Positions 47,798-57,768 of a stretch of 64,000 bases of DNA are shown here, piece by piece. Each line of letters begins with the position of its first letter. Position 1 is the first letter of the stretch. Location: NCBI GenBank assembly GCA_949825065.1, contig OX463839.1, forward strand, positions 29,769,540-29,833,539, read 5' to 3'. A program made the translations under genes and the position numbers. The stretch is from Odontocerum albicorne (lineage: Eukaryota > Arthropoda > Insecta > Trichoptera > Odontoceridae). The notes beneath the pieces were generated by a model, which worked only from the letters and a program-made list of their open reading frames with translations, made no database searches and had not been told where the DNA came from.

Positions 47798-48380
47798 TCA
47801 ATTGAAGGTATGTTAGCAGAAATGACCCAATCTACAATTGAAGGTATGTTAGCAGAAAGGACCCAACCTACAATTGAAGTTATGTTAGCAGAAAGGACCC
47901 AACCTACAATTGAAGTTATGTTAGCAGAAAGGACCCAACCTACAATTGAAGTTATGTTAGCAGAAAGGACCCAACCTACAATTGAAGGTATGTTAGCAGA
48001 AAGGACCCAACCTACAATTGAAGTTATGTTAGCAGAAAGGACCCAACCTACAATTGAAGTTATGTTAGCAGAAAGGACCCAACCTACAATTGAAGGTATG
48101 TTAGCAGAAAGGACCCAACCTACAATTGAAGTTATGTTAGCAGAAAGGACCCAACCTACAATTGAAGGTATGTTAGAAGAAAGGACCCAACCTACAATTG
48201 AAGGTATATTAGCAGAAAGGACCCAACCTACAATTGAAGGTATGTTAGCAGAAAGGACCCAACCTAAAATTGAAGATATGTTAGCAGAAAGGACCCAACC
48301 TCCAATTGAAGGTATGTTAGCAGAAAGGACCCAACCTACAATTGAAGGTATGTTAGCAGAAAGGACCCAACCCACAAAAA
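47798..48380. repeat. Minisatellite, 16 units of 36 bp, open on both strands
   Basis: The 36-bp unit is repeated about 16 times. On the plus strand each unit encodes the 12-mer MLAERTQPTIEG, with Gly/Val exchange at the last position (GGT/GTT) and rare changes (MLEER, ILAER, QPKIED, QPPIEG). On the minus strand each unit encodes NIPSIVGWVLSA. Because 36 is a multiple of 3, an open unit stays open through the array, so the long frames (47810-48403 plus, 47791-48384 minus) need not be genes. No host-gene context or splice sites were found. Confidence 0.93.
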
Positions 48381-48784
48381 ACATTGTTTTGGTACATGAT
48401 TAAAATCGATTCCATTTTTTTGTTCCGTGCAACCCTTTATTAAACAACGAAATGTTTCCTCAATTATCTCAGAACAGGTAAAATGTAAGTGGAGTCCTTT
48501 TGCATGTTCGTATAACATACGTCCAATTTATACTAAAATAGTTTTCTGCCAACAATCATTGGCACCAATAAGACGTGCGTTTCATACTGCGGACTTATTA
48601 CACAATGCCGTGTAGCTTAGAAGTTACAAGATAATGTGAGAGAGAATGTGAAATTATTGCAAAAAAATCTGCAATTGTGGCATAAAGTTTTTTTAATCCT
48701 AAAACCATATAATACAAAGTCGCTTGAACTAGAAACAATTATATTTTAATTCATAAGAATACGCATTTATTTAATACTTCATTG

Positions 48785-49183
48785 CAAAAACAAACGGGTG
48801 GACTTATTGCCAGGCGGCAATCTCTTCTTACCAACCAGAATAAAGTAAATAAAGCAAGTTACATGGTCGCAAAAAATATTAAAATGATTATTCATCTTTA
48901 TAAAATTTGTGGACACATACCTACATAATATATTAAAGTAAAAGTGAGATATCATCAATCAAAGGAAAAGGAAGGGATGGTGGAGAAGAAAAAATACACA
49001 CATATCACGCCAATTTCCTGTAGGAGTAAGAATATTGGACAGAGCGCCAGGCTTTCTTATCATGACATATTTTCTTAGCATCCTCCTTACATCTCTCTTA
49101 CTGTTCCTTCTGTGTCTTTTACTCCTTACCTTTCCTTTTTTCAAAATGTCCAATCATATTTCCTAAGTCTTTTACATCAATTA
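48785..49183 (-). mobile_element. LINE-A family 3' end, second copy
   Basis: Bases 48785-48980 match the 3' UTR of LINE-A (3120-3345) block by block: GCCAGGCGGCAATCTCTTCT, AAAGCAAGTTACATGGTCGC, GTGAGATATCA and CAATCAAAGGAAAAGGAAGG. Sequence at 48981-49183 is open on the minus strand but not recognisably reverse transcriptase. A mariner abuts its upper end. Confidence 0.75.
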
Positions 49184-50100
49184 CGAGGCATATCCAGAAA
49201 GTAAGTGTACTACATTTTTGTAGGTTACAATTTTTTTATTTAAACAAAAAAATTACGTGGTTACCGTAGTACATATTGTAAGCTATTTTTCGACATAGTC
49301 GCCATTCCTCTCAATGCAGGTGGTGAAGCGGGGTATCAACTTTTTGATGCCTTCCTCGAAGCCGTTTCTCGCCAACCCCTCCGTCCACTTCTCCACCTCC
49401 TTCTTTACCTCCTCGTCGATTGAAAACCTTTTTCCACCCATGTGCAGCTTCAGGGAGGTAAAGAGATAGTAATCTGAAGGTGCTAGGTCAGGGGAATGCG
49501 CGGGATGGTTCAGGACATCCCATTTAAACGAGGCGAGCAGTTCCTTCGTCGCGTTGGCCGTGTGTGGTCCGGCATTGTCGTGCAGCAGGCAGACTCCCTT
49601 TGTCAGCATGCCTCTCCTCTTGTTCAGAATCACCCTCCGCAATTTTTTTAGGGTCTCACAGTATCTTGCAGAGTTGATGGTGTCCCCTTGAGGCATATAT
49701 TCAATTAAAATTATGCCTTGACAGTCCCAAAACACGGATGCCATGATTTTCTTGGCTGAAATTGTGGTTTTGAACTTTTTGGCGGAGGGTGAAGAGGTGT
49801 GACGCCACTGTTGAGACTGCCTTTTGGTTTCAGGCGTGTAGTGTGCAACCCAAGTTTCATCTCCAGTAACGATGGAGCGGAGAAATTCATCTCCACGGAG
49901 TTTGCAGCGCCTCAAAAACTCTTGCCCTGCATTATTTATTTCGCACTTGGCGGGAGATTGGATTGACATTTTTCACGAAACGTGTTGTCGCGTCGACACT
50001 TCTCAACGTACTGACCTCGAACCGGTCTCGTTGCGGAGGGGAAGGGTCAGGTCATCCGGTCGTGAGAGCCTCAGTACACTTACTTTCTGGATACGCATAG
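49184..50100 (-). mobile_element. mariner M2, internally deleted
   Basis: It is 917 bp. The left terminus CGAGGCATATCCAGAAAGTA and the right-end complement (CTATGCGTATCCAGAAAGTA) differ only in the outer bases; TA flanks both. Same architecture as M1, with the helix-turn-helix part missing, but M1 has an extra 37-bp segment near its 5' end. It lies beside LINE-A family DNA. Confidence 0.93.
49283..49969 (-). CDS. mariner transposase catalytic domain, open 228-codon frame
   Basis: Begins with a true ATG (MSIQSPAKCEINNAGQEFLR) and ends GDYVEK. It has VTGDETWVAHY, LLHDNAGPHTA and HSPDLAPSDYYLF with 34 residues between the second and third Asp (D,D34D). About 110-120 N-terminal residues of a normal 345-residue transposase, the DNA-binding helix-turn-helix part, are absent. 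It could not bind its own ends unaided, so it is probably non-functional despite the intact frame. Confidence 0.85.
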   Translation of the reverse strand: MSIQSPAKCEINNAGQEFLRRCKLRGDEFLRSIVTGDETWVAHYTPETKRQSQQWRHTSSPSAKKFKTTISAKKIMASVFWDCQGIILIEYMPQGDTINSARYCETLKKLRRVILNKRRGMLTKGVCLLHDNAGPHTANATKELLASFKWDVLNHPAHSPDLAPSDYYLFTSLKLHMGGKRFSIDEEVKKEVEKWTEGLARNGFEEGIKKLIPRFTTCIERNGDYVEK

Positions 50101-50633
50101 TATGTTAACATTATAGATTTGTTTAGTTAGTCTTTCGTCGCCCATTTGTTCAACACGTCCAAATGCCCCCCCCCATCCAAGTACTCTATTTTAACCTACT
50201 TGACACTTCAAATAGCTTGTTATGTTTGTACGTATATGTGCAAAGAGGATTTTATGCACAGCAAATTACGTAATACAAGACTTGAATATCATATATACAT
50301 GTAACATTTCAGTACCTACATTATGTCTATTTAGAGATATTTTAGGAGCAAAACTTCGCATCCTATGGGCTTATACAGAATAAATGTATTCATATGGTAC
50401 CCCTCAACATATCCGAATAGATGATGCGGACATGTTGTAAAGCATGGCCTGGAAACTATATTATCTTCGACCCCAGTATACAACCCAGAAATACAACCGC
50501 AAGTGGAGTAGTAATGTTACCAGACGAACTCTTTAACCAGACTGGGACCTCCTTCTTATTATTTTTCGTCGGTGGAAGATTCCGGTGACCTCCATGGCCG
50601 GATGATGACGATTCATGATGGTTTTCGGACGAC
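50101..50633. other. Intergenic DNA with an R3 repeat copy
   Basis: Bases 50400-50490 hold an inverted R3 copy. A short C-run is at about 50165. The rest is unassigned. Confidence 0.5.
50400..50490 (-). repeat. Dispersed repeat R3, inverted copy
   Basis: Reverse complement contains TACTGGGGTCGAAGATAAT, GTTTCCAGGCCA and ACAACATGTCCGCATCAT, matching the R3 blocks of the other copies. Confidence 0.65.
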
Positions 50634-50810
50634 ATCCGTGGTCTAATTTATAAGACGCATGTTTTCCAGCCCAGGGGTTACGGGCTTGATTCCCATTGTT
50701 ACCCAGGTTTTTTTTCAAAAAAGGGTTTCTGTCTGTTTAACACCTATCGGGTTGTTTGATAGAGATTGGCGCATTGCAATAAACCCGTCAGTTACTGAGT
50801 CAAATCTTGA
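50634..50810 (+). mobile_element. tRNA-derived SINE S1
   Basis: Head with TCCGTGGTCTAATTTATAAG (A box altered) and GGGCTTGATTCCCATTGTTA (B box altered), a T-rich linker, TTGGCGCATTGCAATAAACC and GTCAGTTACTG. The 3' end is divergent. Confidence 0.8.
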
Positions 50811-50858
50811 TGGAACATGTACAACTTTATCACCATATCAACGATACACAACGCATGA

Positions 50859-50970
50859 CGACTTCCGTTGTCTAGTTGGCAAGACGGCTGTCTCCGAACC
50901 CAAAGGTTGCTGGGTCGATTCCCGTTGATATTAATTTTTTTAAAGAATTTCAATCTGATTCCCACTATAA
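50859..50970 (+). mobile_element. tRNA-derived SINE S1, 3'-truncated
   Basis: A well-kept head: CTTCCGTTGTCTAGTTGGCA (A box) and GGGTCGATTCCCGTTGATA (B box), then T-rich sequence and CAATCTGATTCCCAC. The tail is missing. Confidence 0.8.
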
Positions 50971-52680
50971 AAAGTTGTTATTTTTGAGACATTCAATAAA
51001 ATCGAGAAGTAGGCCTAGAGTTACGAGTCTTGTACAGGTATGTGAAATATATGGTCCCCTCCCCTCCCCGGTCATGTCAATTTTTTTCACCACTTGTTCC
51101 AAAAGAGGAATCCGGTTGGATATTAATTTAAAATAATTGGTACAAAGTATTATAATAATATCACTATTATAAGTAAACATATTTAATACGAATTACTAAA
51201 GCTCAGCACAAGTACCATATATCTCTATAATGACGAAAATTAAGTACCAAAAATGCTATTAGTTTTCGGAATACAAAGAAACTTAAACGGGCTTAAAATG
51301 CATTACAAATAAACTAAAACTACAATAATATCACTGATTATGTAGATTGAAGCATCACTAAACCGTGGTGTTATTGATCTACAATCCATAGAATATAACT
51401 TGTATCATCATGGGTGCATCTAGACCACACAATATGCCTAAATAAATTAAATCACAATTCCAAACTGAAACGCTGGATTTACTTCGGCCGGATAGGCCGT
51501 GTGGATAACACAAGAGTTCCCCTACATTGCAATACATGAAATTTTAATGCAGTTTCCCCACTAGAAGAGGATTGTATAGCTGGGAGTTAACATCTCAAGA
51601 AAGACAGTCCTGATGATGACCGACCACAGGTCTAACACAAAAGAAATAATTAATATTTGAATGGTTGAAGTAAAATAGGCACTAAGTACCAAAAAAAAAC
51701 TAAGTATGCAGTTTCGTTCCATATGTCATATAGAATGAATTGCATACTTAGTTTTTTTTGTACTTAGTGCCTATTTTACTTCAACCATTCATTTATTATC
51801 TGTTATGAACTTAAATAATCTTCATTATTATTTTCTTTTAAGAATTTGACCGATTTCCTTCTAAGGCTAACAATTATACAAGTATTCATTTGATATTTTT
51901 CTCAACTTAAGTATTATTTCTGGTTATGTTGCTATTTTTTTTAAATCTAAATAGTTTATAAACTTGGGGTGTCTTTTTGAACGAAGTTGTTTCAAGTTGT
52001 TATTATAAACAATATAGAACTTATTCAGTTGAAACTTGAATGAATTGAAAAGCATCCCAGTTATTTTCTTATATACGAGTAGAATGGCTCAAATCAATCT
52101 ACTGTGGGTGTATTGCCTAATTAAAAACACGATAGTTTTAAAAGTTGCAAGACTTTTTGAAATGCGTTATTTTATTTTTCAAACATTTCGGCTGAATTTC
52201 AGCAACTGAAACTAATAGTAAAATTTTAATAAAATGTAAAGTGAAATAACTTTTATTAATTTTTTTTAATTATATTTTTTGTTGATACGTGTTTAACCTA
52301 ATCAAACAAAATGCATAAATAAGAAAGATTTAAGTAGAAAAAAATACAAAAAATAACAATAGGAGCAACGATAGCTTACTTATACTTTCCTATGAAGTTA
52401 AGTTATATACACAGTCTATTAAGGAACTCAATTTAGAATTTAAAGCAATACGCTCCTTCTTTTTTATTCTATATACATACATAAATTGTATGTATCAATT
52501 TTATTTCGATCTAAAATAACTAAATGTGAAAAAAAATCTATTTCACCGTTCCATTCTGTGTATTTCGAAATTCAGTCTCCAATAATATTACGTTTTTATT
52601 ATGTAGTAAGTTTTCGGTACGTTCATAAGTCATCAATTAAAATGATAGCGAATAGATAAAAGTCGAAATGTTCGGAGTCA
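50971..52680. other. Intergenic DNA upstream of yorkie
   Basis: AT-rich, with the hairpin at 51661-51790. No promoter element could be assigned. Confidence 0.5.
51661..51790. repeat. Inverted repeat, 50-bp arms, 30-nt loop
   Basis: The left arm (51661-51710: ATGGTTGAAGTAAAATAGGC, then ACTAAGTAC and TAAGTATGCA) is almost perfectly complementary to the right arm (51741-51790). It lies about 1.2 kb upstream of the yorkie coding exon. It may be a foldback element. Confidence 0.93.
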
Positions 52681-52689
52681 TTGTCTAAA

Positions 52690-53051
52690 CGGGCCTTTAT
52701 CTTCTTGTGTCTGAAACCTGGCGGGGAATCCTGGAAGGCTTCACGGGGGAAAAGTGCACCGCGGTGCAGCGCTGCGCGGTATGGCAGAGGAGCGGTGTAT
52801 CGGCGGCGGGACGAGGCGGGGGGAGTGCGTGGGCCGGGCATTCTTCCGCGCGGGCCGGTGGTGGGGCGTGCGGGGCGCGCGCGGCAGAACCAGTTGAGTG
52901 GCAGCGACGATCGAGTCAGTCGGAAAGAGCGCGCGGAGGCGACCGCTTCGCGAGTGAGTGTCGTGTCGCGGCCTGGAGGTTGCCTTCTTTCGTTTTGTTT
53001 TGTTTATTTATATTTTTTATTAATAAGAAAGAGAAAAAAAGATTAGCAAAA
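52690..53051 (+). promoter_or_regulatory. GC-rich promoter-proximal / 5' UTR region of yorkie
   Basis: GC content rises abruptly at about 52700 and stays high through the coding exon, with many CpG dinucleotides, in strong contrast to the flanking DNA. The last 70 bp before the start codon are T- then A-rich. No TATA box was identified. Confidence 0.5.
52781..52897 (+). promoter_or_regulatory. Upstream ORF in the GC-rich leader of yorkie
   Basis: ATG at 52781 opens a 38-codon frame (MAEERCIGGGTRRGECVGRA...) ending TGA at 52895-52897, in a different frame from the main start and 155 bp before it. Whether it is transcribed depends on the transcription start, which the sequence does not reveal. 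Confidence 0.45.
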
Positions 53052-53578
53052 ATGTCTCTCAATTCGGAAGTGGAACAGAAATCGAACAATCTCGTGTTGC
53101 GCGTCGACCAGGACTCAGACTCGGACCTGCAGGCGCTGTTCGACACTGTGTTGAAACCGGACTCGAAGAGGCCGCTACAGGTGCCCCTGCGCATGAGGCA
53201 GTTGCCCAAGTCGTTCTTCAATCCCCCATCGACCGGCTCCAAGTCTCCGAGCGTTTCGCACTCGCGCGAGAACTCGGCCGACTCGGCGTTCGGGTCCGCG
53301 GGCGGGGGGGGCGGGGGGCCGCTGGTGGCGCACTCGCGGGCGCACAGCTCGCCCGCCTCGCTGCAGCAGACGTACGCGGCGGGGGCGGCGGCGGGCGCGG
53401 GCGCGGCGGGAGCAGGCGGCGCGGGAGCCAGCGGCGCGGGCGCGGGGGCGCACCGGCACGCCAAGCAGCGCTCGTACGATGTGACCAGCAGCGTGGTGCT
53501 GCTGCATGAGGAGCTGGGGCCGCTGCCGCTAGGCTGGGAGCAGGCGCGCACCCCTGAGGGGCAGATCTACTATCTCAA
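53052..53578 (+). CDS. yki: Yorkie/YAP transcriptional co-activator, first coding exon
   Basis: Hippo-pathway effector that enters the nucleus and activates growth genes with Scalloped/TEAD. The exon encodes 175 residues plus two bases. Residues 21-59 form the TEAD-binding region (DLQALFDTVLKPDSKRPLQV, then PLRMRQLPKSFFNPP). Warts/LATS-type sites: HSRENS (70-75), HSRAHS followed by SPASLQ (94-99, equivalent to the 14-3-3 site YAP Ser127 / Yki Ser168), and a variant HAKQRS (136-141). A Gly/Ala-rich tract occupies about 107-133. The first WW domain begins at 157 (LPLGWEQARTPEGQIYYL) and is cut by the donor AA|GTGAGT, phase 2, predicting Asn next. The start is ATG at 53052 in AAAAATGTC; the upstream in-frame extension lacks an ATG-supported start and does not resemble YAP proteins. 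Remaining exons lie beyond the window, more than 10.4 kb away. Confidence 0.96.
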
Positions 53579-54152
53579 GTGAGTGTCGTCTGTCCACCCC
53601 AGTTACATCTTATAGTGCCCTCCTTCCTCTGTTCACTGTTTATATTCGCTCTTCAGCACCTGGTAGCGAGTCCTGGATGATCCAGCTTGATGCTGGGTAA
53701 TGGTAATAGTAAGTCCTAGAAAAATGTAACAACAGCTAAAGAGAAGATAAACTGATAGTTGATAATTCAGAATCCAAGTTAACTTTGCAAGAGTTCTTCC
53801 CATAAAATGTATTATAGATCTAAATACACATACACCATATTATGTATACACACTTTTTACGATGAAATATACAAATCACTCTACCGTCCAACTATAAGTA
53901 TGTCCTTCTAATACAGGTAGGTTTCAAGTAGATATAGAAAAGCCACATTTCAACAGAAGACAAATAAAGTAAATGTTTTGACACATTGTACCTATATCCA
54001 TTCATGATATAGTAGATGCACTTGGAGACGTGCTCCGCTCCATTCATTACAAGTATTTTTGAATTAAAAGGTCGCTTCAAAAGTATTGTAGTAATCTTCA
54101 TAAATAATCAAATATTTACAATTATCATTACACCAATATATTTTAAAATCTA

Positions 54153-54360
54153 TCTCGTTACCTAGTTGATAAGACGTCTGTCATCCAACCCGGGGTTCCA
54201 GGTTCGATTCCCGTTGGTAGCCAGATTTTGTCAAAAAGAATCCAGTCTGGTTTTCACTTAAGGCTTGTTTTTCATTCTTCTGCTTGGTTGAAAGATATTG
54301 TCATAGGACAATAAAACCACCAAGTTGTACTATATACAAAAAAGTGTTATAAAATACAAT
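54153..54360 (+). mobile_element. tRNA-derived SINE S1, near full length
   Basis: One of the most complete copies: head CGTTACCTAGTTGATAAGAC, intact B box CCAGGTTCGATTCCCGTTGG, body CCAGTCTGGTTTTCACTTAA, GCTTGGTTGAAAGATATTG and tail GGACAATAAAACCACCAAG ending AAGTGTTATAAAATACAAT. Confidence 0.92.
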
Positions 54361-54475
54361 ATATGTAGATTTACAAGTTTCAATAAACCATGAAAGATTG
54401 TCCACCTGAGCCTATCTTATCAGCAATCATTTGTTTTGTATTTTACACAATCCAAGATACTATATTATAGATCTG

Positions 54476-54612
54476 TATCACACTCTCGTTATATACAGTA
54501 CAACCTGGAGGGTTCGTGGCGATCTCTTTCAACCAATTACAAATTGGTTAAAGAGGCTTTAAGTGAAAACCAGGCTGGAATCCTTCTTTTTAATATACCA
54601 GACAGAAATCGT
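54476..54612 (-). mobile_element. tRNA-derived SINE S1, 5'-truncated
   Basis: Plus orientation: CACTCTCGTTATATACAGTA, CAACCTGGAGGGTTCGTGGC, GTGAAAACCAGGCTGGAATC and a remnant of the B-box end (CCAGACAGAAATCG). The head is missing. Confidence 0.85.
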
Positions 54613-55665
54613 ACTGAAAAAATAATCAAAACTGAAGAAAATATCGTAAATATAAATATTCCTAACGTTTTTTGAGCCAAACAATCAATTACAAATCGTA
54701 CTGAATGCTTTCATTTATTTCAACATTTTCATGTATGATAAATGCATCGAACGGATTCATTACTTACAAACAATTCCTTCCAATCAACCAGTTTTTGTTT
54801 CAAAATTATCTATTCATGGCTGTTTCAGTAAAAGTAAAATGAAAAGACAGATCAAGATTTATGAATTAATGATTATAAAAAAATATTTAAATGAAATAAT
54901 ACTTGTTAAAACATAATTATAATTTTATTACGTAATCCATCCTATAGAGAATTATTTATTTCATTTGTAAATTGACTTAATATAAAATAACTGCAGAGCC
55001 TCAATTCGCCATCGGTCGGTCGGTTCCTGGACAGCAATGGTATTATATTTTCTTCTCAATGGATCCTTTGTTCTTTTCAAGAGTATTTGACCGAGAACAA
55101 ACGATATGGATTGCTCTTGTGTTGATTTCAAATTTTATTAACCATAAGAATGATATTTACTGGCTTTTCGGGACGACAGAGAGAACAGATATTCACGCCT
55201 TTATATCCAAGCACACGGCTCGCGTTTCATAAATACACTTAAAAATGTATCCAGTAGTCCGAATAGCCTTTATTAAAGTTATATCAAGCGGAACTATCTA
55301 TGTTTCATACACATGGTAAAGATTATCCAGTTAAACATATGTGTATAATGGAAAATGCCACTCGTTAAAAATATTATTTTAAGTAGGTACTTGCTCAATC
55401 TCGTGCTTCGATCAATACCAAGTAAGAATTTCAATTCAATATTTTCCTAAGACAAACTGTTCTGAAATCAAACCAAACCAAACCGATTGACTGAAGAGTT
55501 CAACATTTATTGTTATTTGAAATGTATAAAACTTTAAGATTTCTTAAAGGCAAAATTATTTCCTTTGTTATCAAAACTACTATTGAAATTCAACATTTCA
55601 AAAAGTTGTTCAACTTATATTTGCTTAATATTTAAAATAATTATTTTAATAATATCATATTTATA

Positions 55666-55735
55666 CAACCTCTATGGCCTAGTTTTCGGGTTCGATTCCC
55701 GATGTTACCCAAAATAATAAAAAGGGGTACTGGTG
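55666..55735 (+). mobile_element. tRNA-derived SINE S1, head only
   Basis: CAACCTCTATGGCCTAGTTT runs directly into TCGGGTTCGATTCCCGATG: the segment between A and B boxes is deleted and the body is lost. Confidence 0.8.
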
Positions 55736-55761
55736 GGATTATGAGGAGTAAAAGTGTTTTT

Positions 55762-55926
55762 ACTAAGCTTTCCTTGTATACAGTAAATTTGACGGACTTA
55801 TTTCCGTATGACAATCTCTTCTAACCAACCAGAAATATGTTCAAGTTGTAATCCTTTTTAAAGATACAGGAATCGAATCCGCAACGTCCGCGCTGGAAAG
55901 CGTCTTACCAACTAGGCTACGACGGC
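55762..55926 (-). mobile_element. tRNA-derived SINE S1
   Basis: Plus orientation: CTTGTATACAGTAAATTTGA, CTTCTAACCAACCAGAAATA, AGGAATCGAATCCGCAACG (B box) and TCTTACCAACTAGGCTACGA (A box). Part of the body is deleted. Confidence 0.88.
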
Positions 55927-55949
55927 TGAAGTTTGTCTGGTGACAACCC

Positions 55950-56090
55950 TACTCCGGTTGCAGTAGTATTGCCTACACATTACATATGATGAACTCCTGT
56001 GGTTCTTAACCCGAAGGCTTGATTAATGGGGCCGAAGACAATTCTGTTTCCCGGCTACGTTCTTCAACATGTCTGCAAAACCGATCTAGA
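55950..56090 (+). repeat. Dispersed repeat R3, copy
   Basis: Contains TGGTTCTTAACCCGAAGGCT, TGGGGCCGAAGACAATTCTG, TTTCCCGG and CTTCAACATGTCTGC, the clearest R3 copy. Confidence 0.75.
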
Positions 56091-56244
56091 TAAGTTGAAC
56101 GGTACTTAAAGCGAATTAATCAGCTATCGAGGGTTGGTTTTCTCCAAACTGCAACTTTCTATTCTGTGAATAATAATTTCTAAAGCTTTCTCTTAAACTG
56201 GGAATCATTAGTGAACAATTTCGCTTTAATTAATAATCCACACA

Positions 56245-56427
56245 TTTGTATTACTCATTCGTTGTATACAGTACAATCTGGTGGGTTTATAGCCACGTGG
56301 CAATCTAACCAAAAGCAAATGAGCCTGAAATGAAAACCAGATTAAAATCCTTAAAAAAAATTGGGGCCCAACGGAAATCTAACCTACAACCTCCTAGTTA
56401 GAAGACAGGTGCCTTACTAAACTTAAG
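56245..56427 (-). mobile_element. tRNA-derived SINE S1, diverged
   Basis: Plus orientation: TGTATTACTCATTCGTTGTA, CAATCTGGTGGGTTTATAGC, GAAAACCAGATTAAAATCC and a degraded head (AGAAGACAGGTGCCTTACTA). Confidence 0.82.
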
Positions 56428-56430
56428 TTA

Positions 56431-56688
56431 ATGTATTCATCAAACTTTTTTTGTATGCAATAAAACTTGACGGATTTATTGCCATGTAGTAATATATTCC
56501 AACTAACCAGGTAGGTATTCAATATGCCTGAAGTAAATTAAAACTTGAGCAATAATTTATTATTCTTATTGAGCACTCTGTCAGATCTCTTATTGAGAAC
56601 TCTGTAAAAAAGTTAGTACCAGCAGGAATCGAACTTGCAACCTCTGGATTGGAAGACCGGTGTCTACTAACTAGGCCACGGAGATCGT
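56431..56688 (-). mobile_element. tRNA-derived SINE S1 with internal insertion
   Basis: Tail AACTTGACGGATTTATTGCC and body CCAACTAACCAGGTAGG, then about 60 bp of extra sequence with a short duplication (TATTGAGCACTCTGT / TATTGAGAACTCTGT), then a good head: GGAATCGAACTTGCAACC (B box) and ACTAACTAGGCCACGGAG (A box). Confidence 0.85.
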
Positions 56689-57555
56689 CAATGATCATTC
56701 TTCGATGTAAAAATACGAAAAGTGATTTAGTCTATGGCAAAGCGTTTTAATGAATATTATATGATCAACAATTGGTTTAGAAATCTGTTCTGAAATTTAA
56801 AGGACAATGACGTCAACTCGTTTTATCCAGTTATCAGATAATTTTTTAAACTCCATCGTTGGATAATTGAATAACACCGCCATTGGCAGCAGTTTCACAA
56901 TCACACTCCGTCCATATTGATAATGAGATTATATTGTTATCTCTGTCGACGTTTCTCTGTGTTCGCTGTTGGACTTGGTAAAATGTCAATTTCGCAGTAA
57001 AAACATTTATAGCGTATCCGGTTTCTTCGATATGCCGTTATAAATAACAATAATTTTATTCAAAATACTTCTTAGTCCCGTAATTGAGCCTTATTCGTAT
57101 TGATTATTATCACAAAACAAACCAAAGATTTAAATTAAATACCCTTTCAGAAACAATGTTGTACTAAAAGGAGATAAAAATTCCTATTTGTTTGTTAACG
57201 AAGCTTTAAATTTTGTAATAAGACAACCTCCTCATCCTAATTAGTGCCTTACCAATTAAAATTGAAAAACAGGCGCCTTGCCTGTTTTTCAACTCGAAAA
57301 CAGGATATAAGAAAATATAATAAGTAAAGTGGCCACATTATATCGGTCGCCCAACATACTCACCGTCTGGTGGACTGGTTGATGAACATCCACACTTAGA
57401 TTTGAAGATTCTATACGAGAAAGACTATTTTAATGAAACTGCATTAAAAATCTAACAGCAACGTCCTATTCTCGAAACTTATCAGTGATAGTAAAATTCT
57501 TCGAGATTTGTTCACTGTGAAAGTCGTAAAAACATAAACAATAAATAATAATGAC

Positions 57556-57768
57556 AGCCTCCGTTCCTCGTTAATGAGACCTGTCTTCTAACCCAGTAAT
57601 CGCAGTTTCGTTTCCCGTTGATACCCAATATTTTTTTAAAAGAGTTCCTATCACCTGGTTTTCACATAAAGCCTCTATAACATCTTTGTGTTTGATTGGA
57701 AGAAATTGTCATATAATAATAAGCTCACCAGGTTTTAGTGTATACAATGAAAGTGTAATACAACACAG
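57556..57768 (+). mobile_element. tRNA-derived SINE S1, near full length
   Basis: Head AGCCTCCGTTCCTCGTTAAT, altered B box (CAGTTTCGTTTCCCGTTGAT), body CACCTGGTTTTCACATAAAG, TTTGATTGGAAGAAATTG and tail AATAAGCTCACCAGG ending GAAAGTGTAATACAACACAG. Confidence 0.88.

Noticed and set aside
47798..48380. CRISPR-like array
   Set aside because: The units are contiguous with no unique spacers and the genome is animal; it is a minisatellite.
52951..53046. A small 5' UTR intron (GTGAGTG to ATTAG) just before the yorkie start
   Set aside because: The donor looks good but the last 30 bases before the acceptor are purine-rich, with no usable polypyrimidine tract. It needs transcript data.
52707..53051. 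N-terminal extension of yorkie in the same frame
   Set aside because: The frame has no upstream ATG, is a product of GC-rich stop-poor sequence, and does not resemble YAP/Yorkie N termini.
52916..53551. Long minus-strand open frames opposite yorkie exon 1
   Set aside because: They are shadows of a GC-rich coding exon: Pro/Ala-rich, with no domain.
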